Assembly (NCBI RefSeq): GCF_000331535.1
Contig: NZ_AMZN01000084.1
Location: forward strand, 1-64,000
DNA length: 64,000 nt
Source: Fulvivirga imtechensis AK7
GTDB lineage: Bacteria > Bacteroidota > Bacteroidia > Cytophagales > Cyclobacteriaceae
Direction: 5' to 3'
Positions 17,340 to 26,278 of this stretch are shown piece after piece; the first letter of the stretch is position 1; every line of letters begins with the position of its first letter. The notes under the pieces are model-generated. The model was not told the DNA's origin. It saw only the letters and a list, made by a program, of their open reading frames with translations, and did not search any database. The position numbers were made by a program, and so were the translations under genes.

Positions 17340-19727
17340 TTAGTTATCTTTCTTCTTCTTAAAGAGACCCTCTATTTTGTTAAAGATATTTTTCTTGTCT
17401 TTTTTCTTCTTTTCTCTGGAACGTGGTTCTTTAAATTCCGTCCTCTTCTCCGTGTCATCCTTATTGCCAAACAGCCATTCCATAAATGGTTTTTCCTCTT
17501 TTACAGGCTCACAATCCAGTTGGCGCAGAATGTGATGGGGTACTTCGGGGAATTTTGCATTGGCGTAGGTATTTAGCGCTTTACTTTGTTGAATTTTTTT
17601 AAAGAAACCGGCCACTACAGGAAGCGCTGTATTGGCGCCAGATCCGAGATTAGTGGTTCTAAATCTTATTGACGGATTATCAGCTCCTACCCAGGCGCCT
17701 ACCACTAATGAAGGGTTATAACCAATGAACCAGCCATCGGCATTGGATTGCGTGGTCCCCGTTTTTCCTGCCAGGTCATTCCTTAAGCCATACTTCCATC
17801 GGTAGCGAGATGCTGTGCCATTATTTACCACCCCTTGTAGCATCGTATTCATCATCGTGGCCGTTTCTGATGATAGCACCTGCTCCTTGTGCTGAGTTGG
17901 CTGAAATATTTCAATGATATTTCCACTATTGTCGGTGATGGCAGTAATGCGCCTGGGTGTAACGGCATATCCACCATTGGCGAACGCACAATATGAGGTA
18001 ACCATTTCCAGAAGAGAGATGTTAGCAGTGCCTAAGGCAATGGAGGGTACCTTGGGTAATTCCGATCTGATTCCGGTACGTTCCGCCAGTGCGATGGTTT
18101 TGGCTATCCCCACCTCTTCGAGTACTCTGACGGAAACCGTATTGACAGAGTTGGCCAGTGCTCCCTGGTAGGAATACTTCTTGTCGTAGTCTTCCTCGTG
18201 TGTATTGCCCGGTGACCAGTTGGCAAGGTTTGTATACGTTATTTTTTCAGCAGAGACATACCTGCAGGGATTCGCCCCATCCTCGATGGCCGCAGCATAT
18301 ACGATCGGTTTAAAGGTTGACCCTACCTGGCGTTTGGTGTTCTCATTCACATGATCATACTTGAAAAATTCGTAGTTAATGCCACCTACCCAGGCTTTAA
18401 TATCACCGTTTCGCGGGTCCATAGCCAGAAAGCCTGTTTGCAGAATGCGCAAATAATGTTTTATAGAATCGACCGGCGACATACTGATCTCCTTTTCGCC
18501 AGACCAGGTAAATATTTTCATGTGTACTGGCCTGGCCATCTCTTTTCGTATCTCATCTTCGGACAGCCCCTCTTCTTTAAGCCGCTTATATCGCTTTGAG
18601 TGCTTTATGGCATGACTAATTACATCTTTATTATCGCTCCATGGTTCTCTGCCAGACCAATGATCGTCAAATACTTTTTGCAGATCGGCCATATGGGTTT
18701 GCATGGCTTCCTCTGCTGATTTTTGCATTCGGGAATCTATAGTAGTGTAAATTTTAAGTCCGTCTGTGTAGAGGTTGTAGTCGGAACCGTCAGGTTTCTG
18801 ATGCTTTTCGCACCATTTTTCGAGTTGTTGTCTTAACTGTTCGCGGAAATAAGTGGCAATACCTGTGTTATGGGTTATTTTTGTATAATCGAGCTTGAGG
18901 GGCAGCGCACTAATGGAATCATACTGCTGATCATTCAGATAGCCATACCTGGCCATTTGCATAAGCACTACATTTCGTCTGTTGAGCGCATTTTCGGGAT
19001 ATATTCTGGGGTTATAGGTGTGGTTGGCTTTAAGCATACCTACCAAAACGGCAGCCTCCTGTATGCTGAGTTTCGATATTTTTTTGTTGAAGAATCTTTT
19101 AGCCGCCATTTCTACCCCGAATACATTATCTCCGAAAGGAACAGTGTTTAGATAGAGCAGGAGCACCTCTTCTTTGGTGTAGATTTCCTCCAGCCGATGC
19201 GCAATGATAGCTTCTTTAGCCTTGTTAACCGGTACGCTCAACCATCCGTTATCCTTCCGGGGAAAAAGGTTCTTAGCCAATTGTTGGCTTAAAGTGCTTC
19301 CACCTCCTGAAGTTCTGTCAAGAAGTAGTATGGTTTTGAAGAATACCCGGGCCAGACTGCGGTAATCAATGCCTTCATGATCAAAAAAACGGGCATCTTC
19401 TGTGGCTATAAGCGCGTTTATCAGATGTTCAGGGACCTCTTCATACCGGATCCTGGTTCTTTCCTGAATAAAAAATCTCCCTAACAACACGCTATCGGCA
19501 CTGTAAATTTCAGTGGCTGTGTTATTTTCTATCTTTTTCAGGGTTTCCGTTGCGGGTAATTTCCCGAAAAAGCCGGCTTTAACTGAAAAGAAGAATATAA
19601 AGAAAGCAGTTGCCAGTATTCCTATTGCAATACCTGCTATTTTTAATGCCTGACGGCCTATGACTTTATACTTTCTTCTGGTTCCCTTCTTTTTTGTCTT
19701 CTCCTTCTTCAATTCGTGTTTGGCCAT
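17340..19727 (-). CDS. mrcA: Penicillin-binding protein 1A (bifunctional peptidoglycan synthase)
   Basis: 795 residues. A Lys-rich cytoplasmic start, one transmembrane helix (~28-50), a GT51 glycosyltransferase domain with EDARFFDHEGIDYRSL and GSTLSQQLAKNLFPR, then the transpeptidase with the SxxK serine at residue 470 (GSTFKP), the SxN motif (ANSVNTV) and KTGT from 655. It polymerises and cross-links peptidoglycan in the periplasm. The C-terminus is again Lys/Glu-rich. Only 4 bp separate it from the LRR gene, which is upstream in transcription, so they are probably one transcript. Confidence 0.93.
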   Translation of the reverse strand: MAKHELKKEKTKKKGTRRKYKVIGRQALKIAGIAIGILATAFFIFFFSVKAGFFGKLPATETLKKIENNTATEIYSADSVLLGRFFIQERTRIRYEEVPEHLINALIATEDARFFDHEGIDYRSLARVFFKTILLLDRTSGGGSTLSQQLAKNLFPRKDNGWLSVPVNKAKEAIIAHRLEEIYTKEEVLLLYLNTVPFGDNVFGVEMAAKRFFNKKISKLSIQEAAVLVGMLKANHTYNPRIYPENALNRRNVVLMQMARYGYLNDQQYDSISALPLKLDYTKITHNTGIATYFREQLRQQLEKWCEKHQKPDGSDYNLYTDGLKIYTTIDSRMQKSAEEAMQTHMADLQKVFDDHWSGREPWSDNKDVISHAIKHSKRYKRLKEEGLSEDEIRKEMARPVHMKIFTWSGEKEISMSPVDSIKHYLRILQTGFLAMDPRNGDIKAWVGGINYEFFKYDHVNENTKRQVGSTFKPIVYAAAIEDGANPCRYVSAEKITYTNLANWSPGNTHEEDYDKKYSYQGALANSVNTVSVRVLEEVGIAKTIALAERTGIRSELPKVPSIALGTANISLLEMVTSYCAFANGGYAVTPRRITAITDNSGNIIEIFQPTQHKEQVLSSETATMMNTMLQGVVNNGTASRYRWKYGLRNDLAGKTGTTQSNADGWFIGYNPSLVVGAWVGADNPSIRFRTTNLGSGANTALPVVAGFFKKIQQSKALNTYANAKFPEVPHHILRQLDCEPVKEEKPFMEWLFGNKDDTEKRTEFKEPRSREKKKKDKKNIFNKIEGLFKKKKDN

Positions 19728-19731
19728 TGCG

Positions 19732-22176
19732 TCAGTAATATATAACGTTACACTCCGGGTTGGAGCGTCTAAAAGCTTCTACTCTTTTTTTGGAAATTCG
19801 GGTATTGTAGCATTTCAGTACTTTTAATCCCAAATGTTCCACTTCATCCAGACGTTTTACGGAGGTGTTGGAAATATCCAGTACTCTTAGTTCCGTGAGA
19901 TCATCAAGATATTTGAGCCTACTCACCTGCGTGCCGGAGCAGTTTAATTCCTGAAGTTGGGAAAGCCCGGCTATAGCTTTAAGATCGTCAACAGATGTAT
20001 TTGAAATATCTAATATTTTAATATTTCTGAAGTGGGCGACCGGATTAATATTTCCTAACGGACTTCGCGTTGCCTGTAATATTTCTATACTTTTCAATGC
20101 TGCCAAAGGTGAGAGGTCGGCAACTGCAGTGCCGGAAAATCTTAGCTCTTTTAGTTGAAGGAAATCCTTAAGCGGCAGCAGGTCCCTGATGTTGGCGTCA
20201 GAGAATTGTACTACCGGAAGTGCAATAAGCCTGTGAAGCTGTTCCGCTGAAGGGGTTGCGCTCACGGTCGTCTGCACGGAAAATACATTTTTCCATTCTT
20301 GCTCAAGACCTTCCCACCACGACAGCAGGTACTCTGATTTGAACAGGACCAGAACCCCGTCCTGATGTTTTAAAAGCTCTTGTACATGAGTTTCATTTAC
20401 CAGCGTATGATCAGCTTCTACCTTGGTGAGCCGTGTCAGCCCAAACAGTCCCGTAAGATTCGGTAGCTTTGTTTTGTTGGCCTTGAATGTTTTCAGATTA
20501 TCCAGAGTGGATATAGGTTGAAAGTCAGTGATATTGGTGCCGGATATGTCTAAATACTGAATGTTTCTCATCCCCTCAAGGGGCGAGAGGCTTTCCACAG
20601 CCGTGTTACTTATATTTACCTTCTCCGCTTTCCTCAGTTTTGACAATGGTTCGATGTCGCCAATGTATACATTGCCGGCAATATTGATAGAGTCAATATT
20701 CGTAACCTTGGCCAGTTCCTCTTTAGTGGGTTTGCCATTGCCAATGTGAGCAAATTGCTTGAAAATATTTTGCCAGGCTACAGACAGACCGACCCACCAG
20801 GTTTTAAGGTCTTCGGATTCAAAAATGACCAGAACCCCGGGATTAGCGGCCATAAAGTTCTGCGCAGCTTCCTTAGTGATCAGGGTCACATCGCAATATA
20901 CACGCTCCAGTTGGGGCTGATCATTCAGCGCAGCAAGCGATGAAACTGTTGTATAATTTATAGAAAGCACCTTCAGGTTCTTTAACTGGCTGAGGGGCTC
21001 AAGGGATGATACGGGAGTGCTATCTGCCCTGATGGTTTCCAGCTTTGTCAGTTGGCCTAAAGAGGCCAGGGTGTTGACATTAGTATTGGTGATATTCACT
21101 TCCTTTAAAGTATTTACTGTAGTGATGTCATCCAGATTGAAGATGGGTGTATGCGATATGTTCACAATTTCCAACTCCGGGAGAGAAGAGAGCGGGGAAA
21201 GGTCCGAAACATTTGTTCCGCTTAAGTTCAAAGTCCGCAGTTTAACCAATCGCTTAACAGTTGTAATATCTTCAATCTGAGTATTTTGCAGCTCCAGGTA
21301 CTGTATGGCATGGGCATATTTCAGTGGCTCCAGGTTTTTAACCTGCGTATTTGATATGATCAGTTCCTCTAGTTTGGTGAGGTTCCTGATAGGGGTGAGG
21401 TCTTCTATATTCGTATTGGATATGTCGAGCCTCTTCAGGTGAGTAAGCTGTGCAAGAGGTTCAATGTTAGTAATGTACCGGTTACCGGAAATATCCAGCG
21501 CTTCAATTTGCGAGATAAGTTTGATGTCGGTGTCGGTAGCGGTCTGTGTTAGCTCTACCTTTCTTTTAAAGATAGCCTTCCATTCAAAAGAAAGGTCATT
21601 CCACCAGCGAGCCAGCGCTTCTTTTTGATTAAGCTCATTGGTATAGATACTTACAATCTTAAGATCTTGTGACTCCGGGTTAAGGTTAACTTCAATGAAT
21701 CTCTTTTGTGTATTGTTCACAGAGTCGCCTTCAACATCAATACCTTGTAAATGCCGTATCAATGATACTTTGAAGAATAGCTCGCCATCTTCATTGATAT
21801 AATGGCTAATATCTTCAGTGGTGAAATCAAATTTTACCCCTTTAAAGAAAAAATCTACATCTTTAAGATATGCCTGTACATTTTTATTGGTAATTACATC
21901 CCTGTTTTCATCCAGGTCATCTTCAATCTGCACCTGGCTGTCTCTGAAAATTTTGACATAGCTTTGATTGACGATAACATCTTTATCGCGGGCTGATGTA
22001 GAACGATTGCCGAGCGTGTTCAACACATACTCCAGAAAGGCGATAATATCTTTCACCTTTTCCTCCTGTGCGGCAATTTGCTTCTGTTCAACATTGCTCT
22101 GGCCTTTGGAATAATTAAAAATACACGCTAAGCAAAGTGAGAAGAGTCCAACGACAATGGATTTACTTATCTTCAT
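19732..22176 (-). CDS. Secreted leucine-rich-repeat protein with three WW modules
   Basis: 814 residues. Signal peptide (~1-25), then an NTF2/cystatin-like N-terminal domain (~45-180), then SDS22/internalin-type LRRs of the form LTHLKRLDISNTNIEDLTPI. The repeats are organised in three blocks, each introduced by a conserved WWxxLxxxWxxxF element (Trp pairs at residues 191, 460 and 620). LRRs of this kind bind proteins. Its start overlaps the end of the upstream 278-residue gene. Placed between small exported proteins and PBP1A, it may be an envelope scaffold. Function is not known. Confidence 0.7.
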   Translation of the reverse strand: MKISKSIVVGLFSLCLACIFNYSKGQSNVEQKQIAAQEEKVKDIIAFLEYVLNTLGNRSTSARDKDVIVNQSYVKIFRDSQVQIEDDLDENRDVITNKNVQAYLKDVDFFFKGVKFDFTTEDISHYINEDGELFFKVSLIRHLQGIDVEGDSVNNTQKRFIEVNLNPESQDLKIVSIYTNELNQKEALARWWNDLSFEWKAIFKRKVELTQTATDTDIKLISQIEALDISGNRYITNIEPLAQLTHLKRLDISNTNIEDLTPIRNLTKLEELIISNTQVKNLEPLKYAHAIQYLELQNTQIEDITTVKRLVKLRTLNLSGTNVSDLSPLSSLPELEIVNISHTPIFNLDDITTVNTLKEVNITNTNVNTLASLGQLTKLETIRADSTPVSSLEPLSQLKNLKVLSINYTTVSSLAALNDQPQLERVYCDVTLITKEAAQNFMAANPGVLVIFESEDLKTWWVGLSVAWQNIFKQFAHIGNGKPTKEELAKVTNIDSINIAGNVYIGDIEPLSKLRKAEKVNISNTAVESLSPLEGMRNIQYLDISGTNITDFQPISTLDNLKTFKANKTKLPNLTGLFGLTRLTKVEADHTLVNETHVQELLKHQDGVLVLFKSEYLLSWWEGLEQEWKNVFSVQTTVSATPSAEQLHRLIALPVVQFSDANIRDLLPLKDFLQLKELRFSGTAVADLSPLAALKSIEILQATRSPLGNINPVAHFRNIKILDISNTSVDDLKAIAGLSQLQELNCSGTQVSRLKYLDDLTELRVLDISNTSVKRLDEVEHLGLKVLKCYNTRISKKRVEAFRRSNPECNVIYY

Positions 22177-22999
22177 AGTAGATGTACTTTCTTAAAAGGT
22201 CTTTATCCTTATCAGCCACCTTGACTAAATTTGATATAAGCCAACCCGTATTGTAGCCCGGGCGGTTAAATTCAGATAGCTCAAAATACCAGTTGTCAAT
22301 CTGAAAGAAATGGAACTTCACGTGGCGAATGGTTTTAAATTTGAGATTGCCCATTTTTATTTCGTATAAAAATAAGCTGAGGTAATCAGGTTTGTAATCC
22401 CTTACTACAAATCGATCCACTGTTGATTCATCCTGAAATACCTTTCTCAGATTCATAAAGTCAAGTTCATGACTGAGCGGATGCAGGAATTTACCGTGTT
22501 GGGTGGTGTCTCTTTTCAGGTAATCACGGAAAGCATCAGAATATACTTTTGAAATAACCCATTTATAGCCCAACCGTTCTTGTTCGAGCTTCATAAAAAG
22601 AATAAAGGTCCGGTCCTTGCCTTTATAATTAAAGGTAGTGGTGACCTCTGAAAACCACTCTCCTTCGTGAAAGTCAAGGATTACCGGATTGTTTCTATTG
22701 GTGACATACTCAATAAATTCTTTTTTGAGTTCATCATGGATGCCTCGGTTATCTGCATCAAAAAGGATAGTGATATAATTTTTTCGAAGCTTTGGACTTC
22801 TGAATTCTTTATCGCGGGAGTAATACCGCTCGCCACGTTCATCTTCCTCCCCATTGAAGCGCCTGAAAAACTGGTTGACCTGTTTAGTTTCAGCGTATAA
22901 TTTACTCTCATCATCCATATCACTCACAATTTGTGCCTGTGAGTGTATGGAGATGAAAAATGTGGTAAGATATAAAAAGGGAATCGTTATATACCTCAT
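22163..22999 (-). CDS. Exported protein of unknown function
   Basis: 278 residues with a cleavable signal (MRYITIPFLYLTTFFISIHS). No recognised motif; the body alternates strands and charged helices. Around residues 70-160 (RGIHDELKKEFIEYV, VILDFHEGEWF) it vaguely resembles the N-terminal domain of the adjacent LRR protein. ATGA overlap with the upstream gene at 22996 and a 14-bp overlap with the LRR gene indicate tight co-expression. Confidence 0.55.
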   Translation of the reverse strand: MRYITIPFLYLTTFFISIHSQAQIVSDMDDESKLYAETKQVNQFFRRFNGEEDERGERYYSRDKEFRSPKLRKNYITILFDADNRGIHDELKKEFIEYVTNRNNPVILDFHEGEWFSEVTTTFNYKGKDRTFILFMKLEQERLGYKWVISKVYSDAFRDYLKRDTTQHGKFLHPLSHELDFMNLRKVFQDESTVDRFVVRDYKPDYLSLFLYEIKMGNLKFKTIRHVKFHFFQIDNWYFELSEFNRPGYNTGWLISNLVKVADKDKDLLRKYIYYEDK

Positions 23000-23583
23000 G
23001 CTGTGGTTTCAGTCACTCTGATATCACCTAACAATACATCCCAGAACTCAACAGTTCTTCCCTGGATCTGGGTCTTTTTCCTTTCTACATATATGGTAAT
23101 ATCTTTTTTGGTGGTGTCTTTATAGGTCAGTCCGTCATCCGATTCTCCTTCGAATCTCTGATAGATCGTTACCACGCCAACATATCGGCCATCGGGCTGA
23201 CGCTCCAGATCGCTGATATAATGAATATTGTACCACCTGATCTTTACGCGGTCATAGTTCAGCGCCATCAGACGCTCGAAATACTGGCGTACTTTATAAT
23301 AGTTGATCTCTTCTCTATTTAGAGACGACACTCCTATCTCGCTATCGTCAGCAAATAGTTCCGAAGCCCGGTCCATTACCCGGTTAGCTTCTGAGAAGGG
23401 CGTTTGTTTATTTCCAATGATACTGATGTACTTACTGAGATCCCTTACTTTTTCCAGCGCCAGTGAATCAATGGCCTGCTTTCGTTCGGGGCTTATATTG
23501 TCATTTTGCGCTGATAGCGAACCCACTATAAAGGAGCAAAATAACATTGCTACAAGAAGTTTATTTTTATACATAGTTGACAT
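22996..23583 (-). CDS. Exported NTF2-like protein of unknown function
   Basis: 195 residues with a signal peptide ending SLSAQ. The rest (~45-190) has the layout of a small cystatin/NTF2-like fold: helix with FADDSEIGV, helix VRQYFERLMAL, then strands KIRWYNIHYISD, YVGVVTIYQRF, KDITIYVER. The same pattern is seen in the N-terminal part of the LRR protein downstream. It overlaps the next gene by 4 bp. Function unknown. Confidence 0.55.
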   Translation of the reverse strand: MSTMYKNKLLVAMLFCSFIVGSLSAQNDNISPERKQAIDSLALEKVRDLSKYISIIGNKQTPFSEANRVMDRASELFADDSEIGVSSLNREEINYYKVRQYFERLMALNYDRVKIRWYNIHYISDLERQPDGRYVGVVTIYQRFEGESDDGLTYKDTTKKDITIYVERKKTQIQGRTVEFWDVLLGDIRVTETTA

Positions 23584-23607
23584 TACTTTTCTCTTTCTGA
23601 ATGAAAA

Positions 23608-24135
23608 TTATTTCTGCTTAACAAGTTCTATCTCCGTGATCTTTCCCCTGGAATCAACCTGAAGATCACCAATTGTATTGATATTCTTCTTTTGGTCTTT
23701 CAGATAGTTGAGGTACTCCTTAATGGTAGTAGGACGGTCATAATCTTTTTGTCCGCCCGACTCACTGATAACGATAAGCACGGGAGTTTGAGGTGAAGCA
23801 AACATAGTCAACGCTTCATCAATACTTTGATTGGCAGAGGTGATGCTATTGGCGTTGGCAATAGCTTCAAAATACATTTCCAGTTTTTGTGCAGGCGCCT
23901 CCGCTTCGGCCCGCGCTTTTTCTCTGGCTAATCTTTCTTCTTCAGCTCTCCTTCTTTCTTCTTCCTCTGCTCTTAGTTTGGCTTCTTGTTCCATTCTGGC
24001 TTTTTCAGCTTCAGCATCAGAAACGTCACCTGCTTTCTTTTTGCTTTTGCAGCCAGCTCCACCGATCATCATTATCGCCACCAAAGCTAGCATGATAATC
24101 CTGGATAAGCGGAATAAATTGTTCATTTTTAACAT
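23608..24135 (-). CDS. Lipoprotein with coiled coil and small domain
   Basis: 175 residues from ATG at 24135 (24126 is an alternative). Lipobox IGGAGC is followed by a Lys/Ala/Glu-rich coiled coil (~35-80). The C-terminal ~85 residues (EALTMFASPQTPVLIVIS..., TIKEYLNYLKDQKKN) look like a shortened version of the domain in the next gene. First of a four-gene run with 22996, 22163 and 19732. Confidence 0.5.
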   Translation of the reverse strand: MLKMNNLFRLSRIIMLALVAIMMIGGAGCKSKKKAGDVSDAEAEKARMEQEAKLRAEEEERRRAEEERLAREKARAEAEAPAQKLEMYFEAIANANSITSANQSIDEALTMFASPQTPVLIVISESGGQKDYDRPTTIKEYLNYLKDQKKNINTIGDLQVDSRGKITEIELVKQK

Positions 24136-24297
24136 AAGATCTTAAGATTTTTTTTTGTTGATTGTTTTTCTTTTTACAGTAAATAATATGCCAACTATTT
24201 CTCTGTATCTTAAGAGATTGCAGTGGCGGATTTCGGTACAGGTTGTTGTTTGTTTAAAACGAGAAATGTGGAAAATAGTACACATGTTTCTCAAAAA

Positions 24298-24324
24298 AAA
24301 GAGGGCCCCATTTGAACCCTCTTT
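24298..24324 (-). terminator. Intrinsic terminator
   Basis: AAAGAGGG pairs with CCCTCTTT, and on the minus strand a run of T residues follows (plus-strand A-run at 24293-24300). It lies 37 bp past the stop of the Cbp1-like gene and separates it from the next operon. Confidence 0.8.
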
Positions 24325-24360
24325 GGTTTTCCTGGTTTACAGGTTTATAATAGTGGTTGC

Positions 24361-25251
24361 TTAGTTTACCATTACCACCAGGTATTTTGATGAATTCCAG
24401 AATTTGTCAGGATCAAGGATCACAAGCTTTTCAACTTTATCTTCTTCATTTCTTTTCAATTCATAAGAATCCTCCGGGTGAGTAGTTACTAACTCTATTT
24501 TCTTAGCGTATACAGGTATGTCATTGACTTTTGTAATATCAATTTTGCTGAACGCTTTGTCGTTGAAGTCGGTTCTTAGCTTTTCAGTTCTTCCAATTCC
24601 AAGAATACCTCCTTCCTTAGTCACCACTTTTTCACCTTCCAGGTCTTTATATGTACCTATTGCCACGTAAGCGGTGTTGAGCGCTTCTATTTGGTTGGCA
24701 ATTTTTTCACTTTGACTGGCTATGGTTTCTGTGTTGCTGGTGTACGCGTTGGATAATGTATCAACTGTATAGGTCAGTGTTTCTACATTTTTTGTCAGTT
24801 GCTCTCTTTCCACATTCAGTCTTTCCAGGTCTTCTTTTAGAGCCACCAGCTCCCCGTCTTTTTCCTGCAGCCTTCTGTTTAGGTTAGCCACCAAACGCTT
24901 AAACTCTTTACTGTCTGTGTTGAGCTTAGACTGGAGCTCTTCCATTTTTTGTCTGTTTTCGGCCATCAACGTATTGATTGCCTGAATATCTCTGACAATA
25001 GCTTCTTTGGCATTGGCTGGTGCTTGTACGTTGTCACCGGTGCTTACACTAATCTGCTCTTCCCTTTGCTTGATCTCTTTCAGATTGTTTTCAATGTCAT
25101 TAAAGGTCTTCATATAAGCCTCTAACTCAGTGCTCAATTCCTGTTTCTGGGTAGACAACTCCTGGTTTTGTGCTGTGAGCTCATCTACCTTCTTTTGATT
25201 ACAAGCCACAAAAACCGGGGCTAATAATAATACTACTATATACTTCTTCAT
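24361..25251 (-). CDS. Cbp1-like coiled-coil lipoprotein
   Basis: 296 residues from ATG at 25251, which begins a lipoprotein signal with VFVAC (an in-frame ATG at 25260 adds three residues). Residues ~20-190 are an uninterrupted coiled coil. The C-terminal ~100 residues carry GTYKDLEGEKVVTKEGG..., KIDITKVNDIPVYAKK, HPEDSYEL and FWNSSKYLVVMV, the pattern of Bacteroidota proteins named Cbp1-family collagen-binding adhesins. The adhesin name comes from that family; here it is more safely an outer-membrane coiled-coil lipoprotein. Confidence 0.7.
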   Translation of the reverse strand: MKKYIVVLLLAPVFVACNQKKVDELTAQNQELSTQKQELSTELEAYMKTFNDIENNLKEIKQREEQISVSTGDNVQAPANAKEAIVRDIQAINTLMAENRQKMEELQSKLNTDSKEFKRLVANLNRRLQEKDGELVALKEDLERLNVEREQLTKNVETLTYTVDTLSNAYTSNTETIASQSEKIANQIEALNTAYVAIGTYKDLEGEKVVTKEGGILGIGRTEKLRTDFNDKAFSKIDITKVNDIPVYAKKIELVTTHPEDSYELKRNEEDKVEKLVILDPDKFWNSSKYLVVMVN

Positions 25252-25332
25252 AGTTCTCATCGTTTTAACAATTATTGTTTTTAATTATTCATTTTAATTG
25301 GCGCAGTACAAAAGGGCTGCGCCATTTCCCTT

Positions 25333-25770
25333 TTATATGTAGTGGTCTAAAATTTTATCTCTGATCGCTCTTCTTAAGGTGGCGGATAACCGTACCATTG
25401 TATCTTCGTCCTTTACTATGTATTCGTAAATACCTATCTGAAAAAGCTGTATCGCAATGTCCTGGTCTTTTTGGCCGGAGATAATGATCACTTTACAATC
25501 TTCACAGAAGCTGTTAATAATCTTGAGCAATTCAGTACCCGAATAGGGCATTTGTCCTGAACTATCCTCCAGATAGTAATCCAACAACATGATATCAGTT
25601 CCCTTCTCGATATTGTTCAGACATTCCTTAGCAGAGCTATAGTGCCTGATATCAAAAGAAAGATTTGAATCTCCGTTGACCAGGTTATTTTTTATATGTT
25701 TTTTAAGTGATTCAGCATAAAACTGATCATCTTCGGCTATTACTATCTTTATATTATTTAACAGGTTCAT
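25333..25770 (-). CDS. Single-domain response regulator
   Basis: 145 residues, a lone receiver domain: acidic pair EDD (13-15), phospho-acceptor Asp64 (IMLLDYYLED), Ser/Thr position IIISG and the conserved Lys in EYIVKDE. No output domain, so it works through protein contact or as a shuttle in a phosphorelay. It has a short acidic insert after Asp64. It shares the strand with the kinase cluster at 26279-30789. Confidence 0.85.
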   Translation of the reverse strand: MNLLNNIKIVIAEDDQFYAESLKKHIKNNLVNGDSNLSFDIRHYSSAKECLNNIEKGTDIMLLDYYLEDSSGQMPYSGTELLKIINSFCEDCKVIIISGQKDQDIAIQLFQIGIYEYIVKDEDTMVRLSATLRRAIRDKILDHYI

Positions 25771-26278
25771 TTAGTTGGCTTTAGCATGTCTAATCTGACA
25801 GGTGCTATATGCCAAAACTTGAGCCATTTTATTAAGTATCTGAAATTCAGAATCTTAACAAGATTGACAGGTCTGGAATTTTTTTCATTTTGACAACTTT
25901 TGTGAAAATGAAAAGATGATCTGCGATTTTTCTCGGTAGTGGCTTGATGATCGCTAGAGGATAGGCGTCAGGCGGTTAAACTCAGGATAATGTTAAGCAA
26001 AGTCATTCAGATGGTGTTGATTGGCTAAGTTGTGAATAGTACCCTGAACTTAGTAAGATTCTTCATGCCTCCCCGAGGTAAGTTAAGGCAAGTTCGGGAC
26101 AGGCAGAATGACCTTAAAAAGAAGTTTTTTAGTCTGTTTTATATGCGAATACTATTTAAGAGGTTCTACTATATCGAACTCACGTTAACTTAAGAGCAAA
26201 CGAGTCCCCAGAGGGCCCCAGAGGGGGAAAATCTTTATAGCCCTTTCTTCAAATTAAGTAGGCCCGCAACGATTACCT
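25771..26278. other. Gene-free stretch containing a dispersed repeat
   Basis: No gene is visible. 26171-26243 is an inverted relative of 6343-6404 in the nested repeat element: both share CTTAAGTTAACG, CTCGTT and the CCCCCTCTGGGG block in the same order. The 16 bp at 26171-26186 also recur inverted at 2229-2244. The stretch separates the single-domain regulator from the NtrC-type regulator. Confidence 0.5.
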
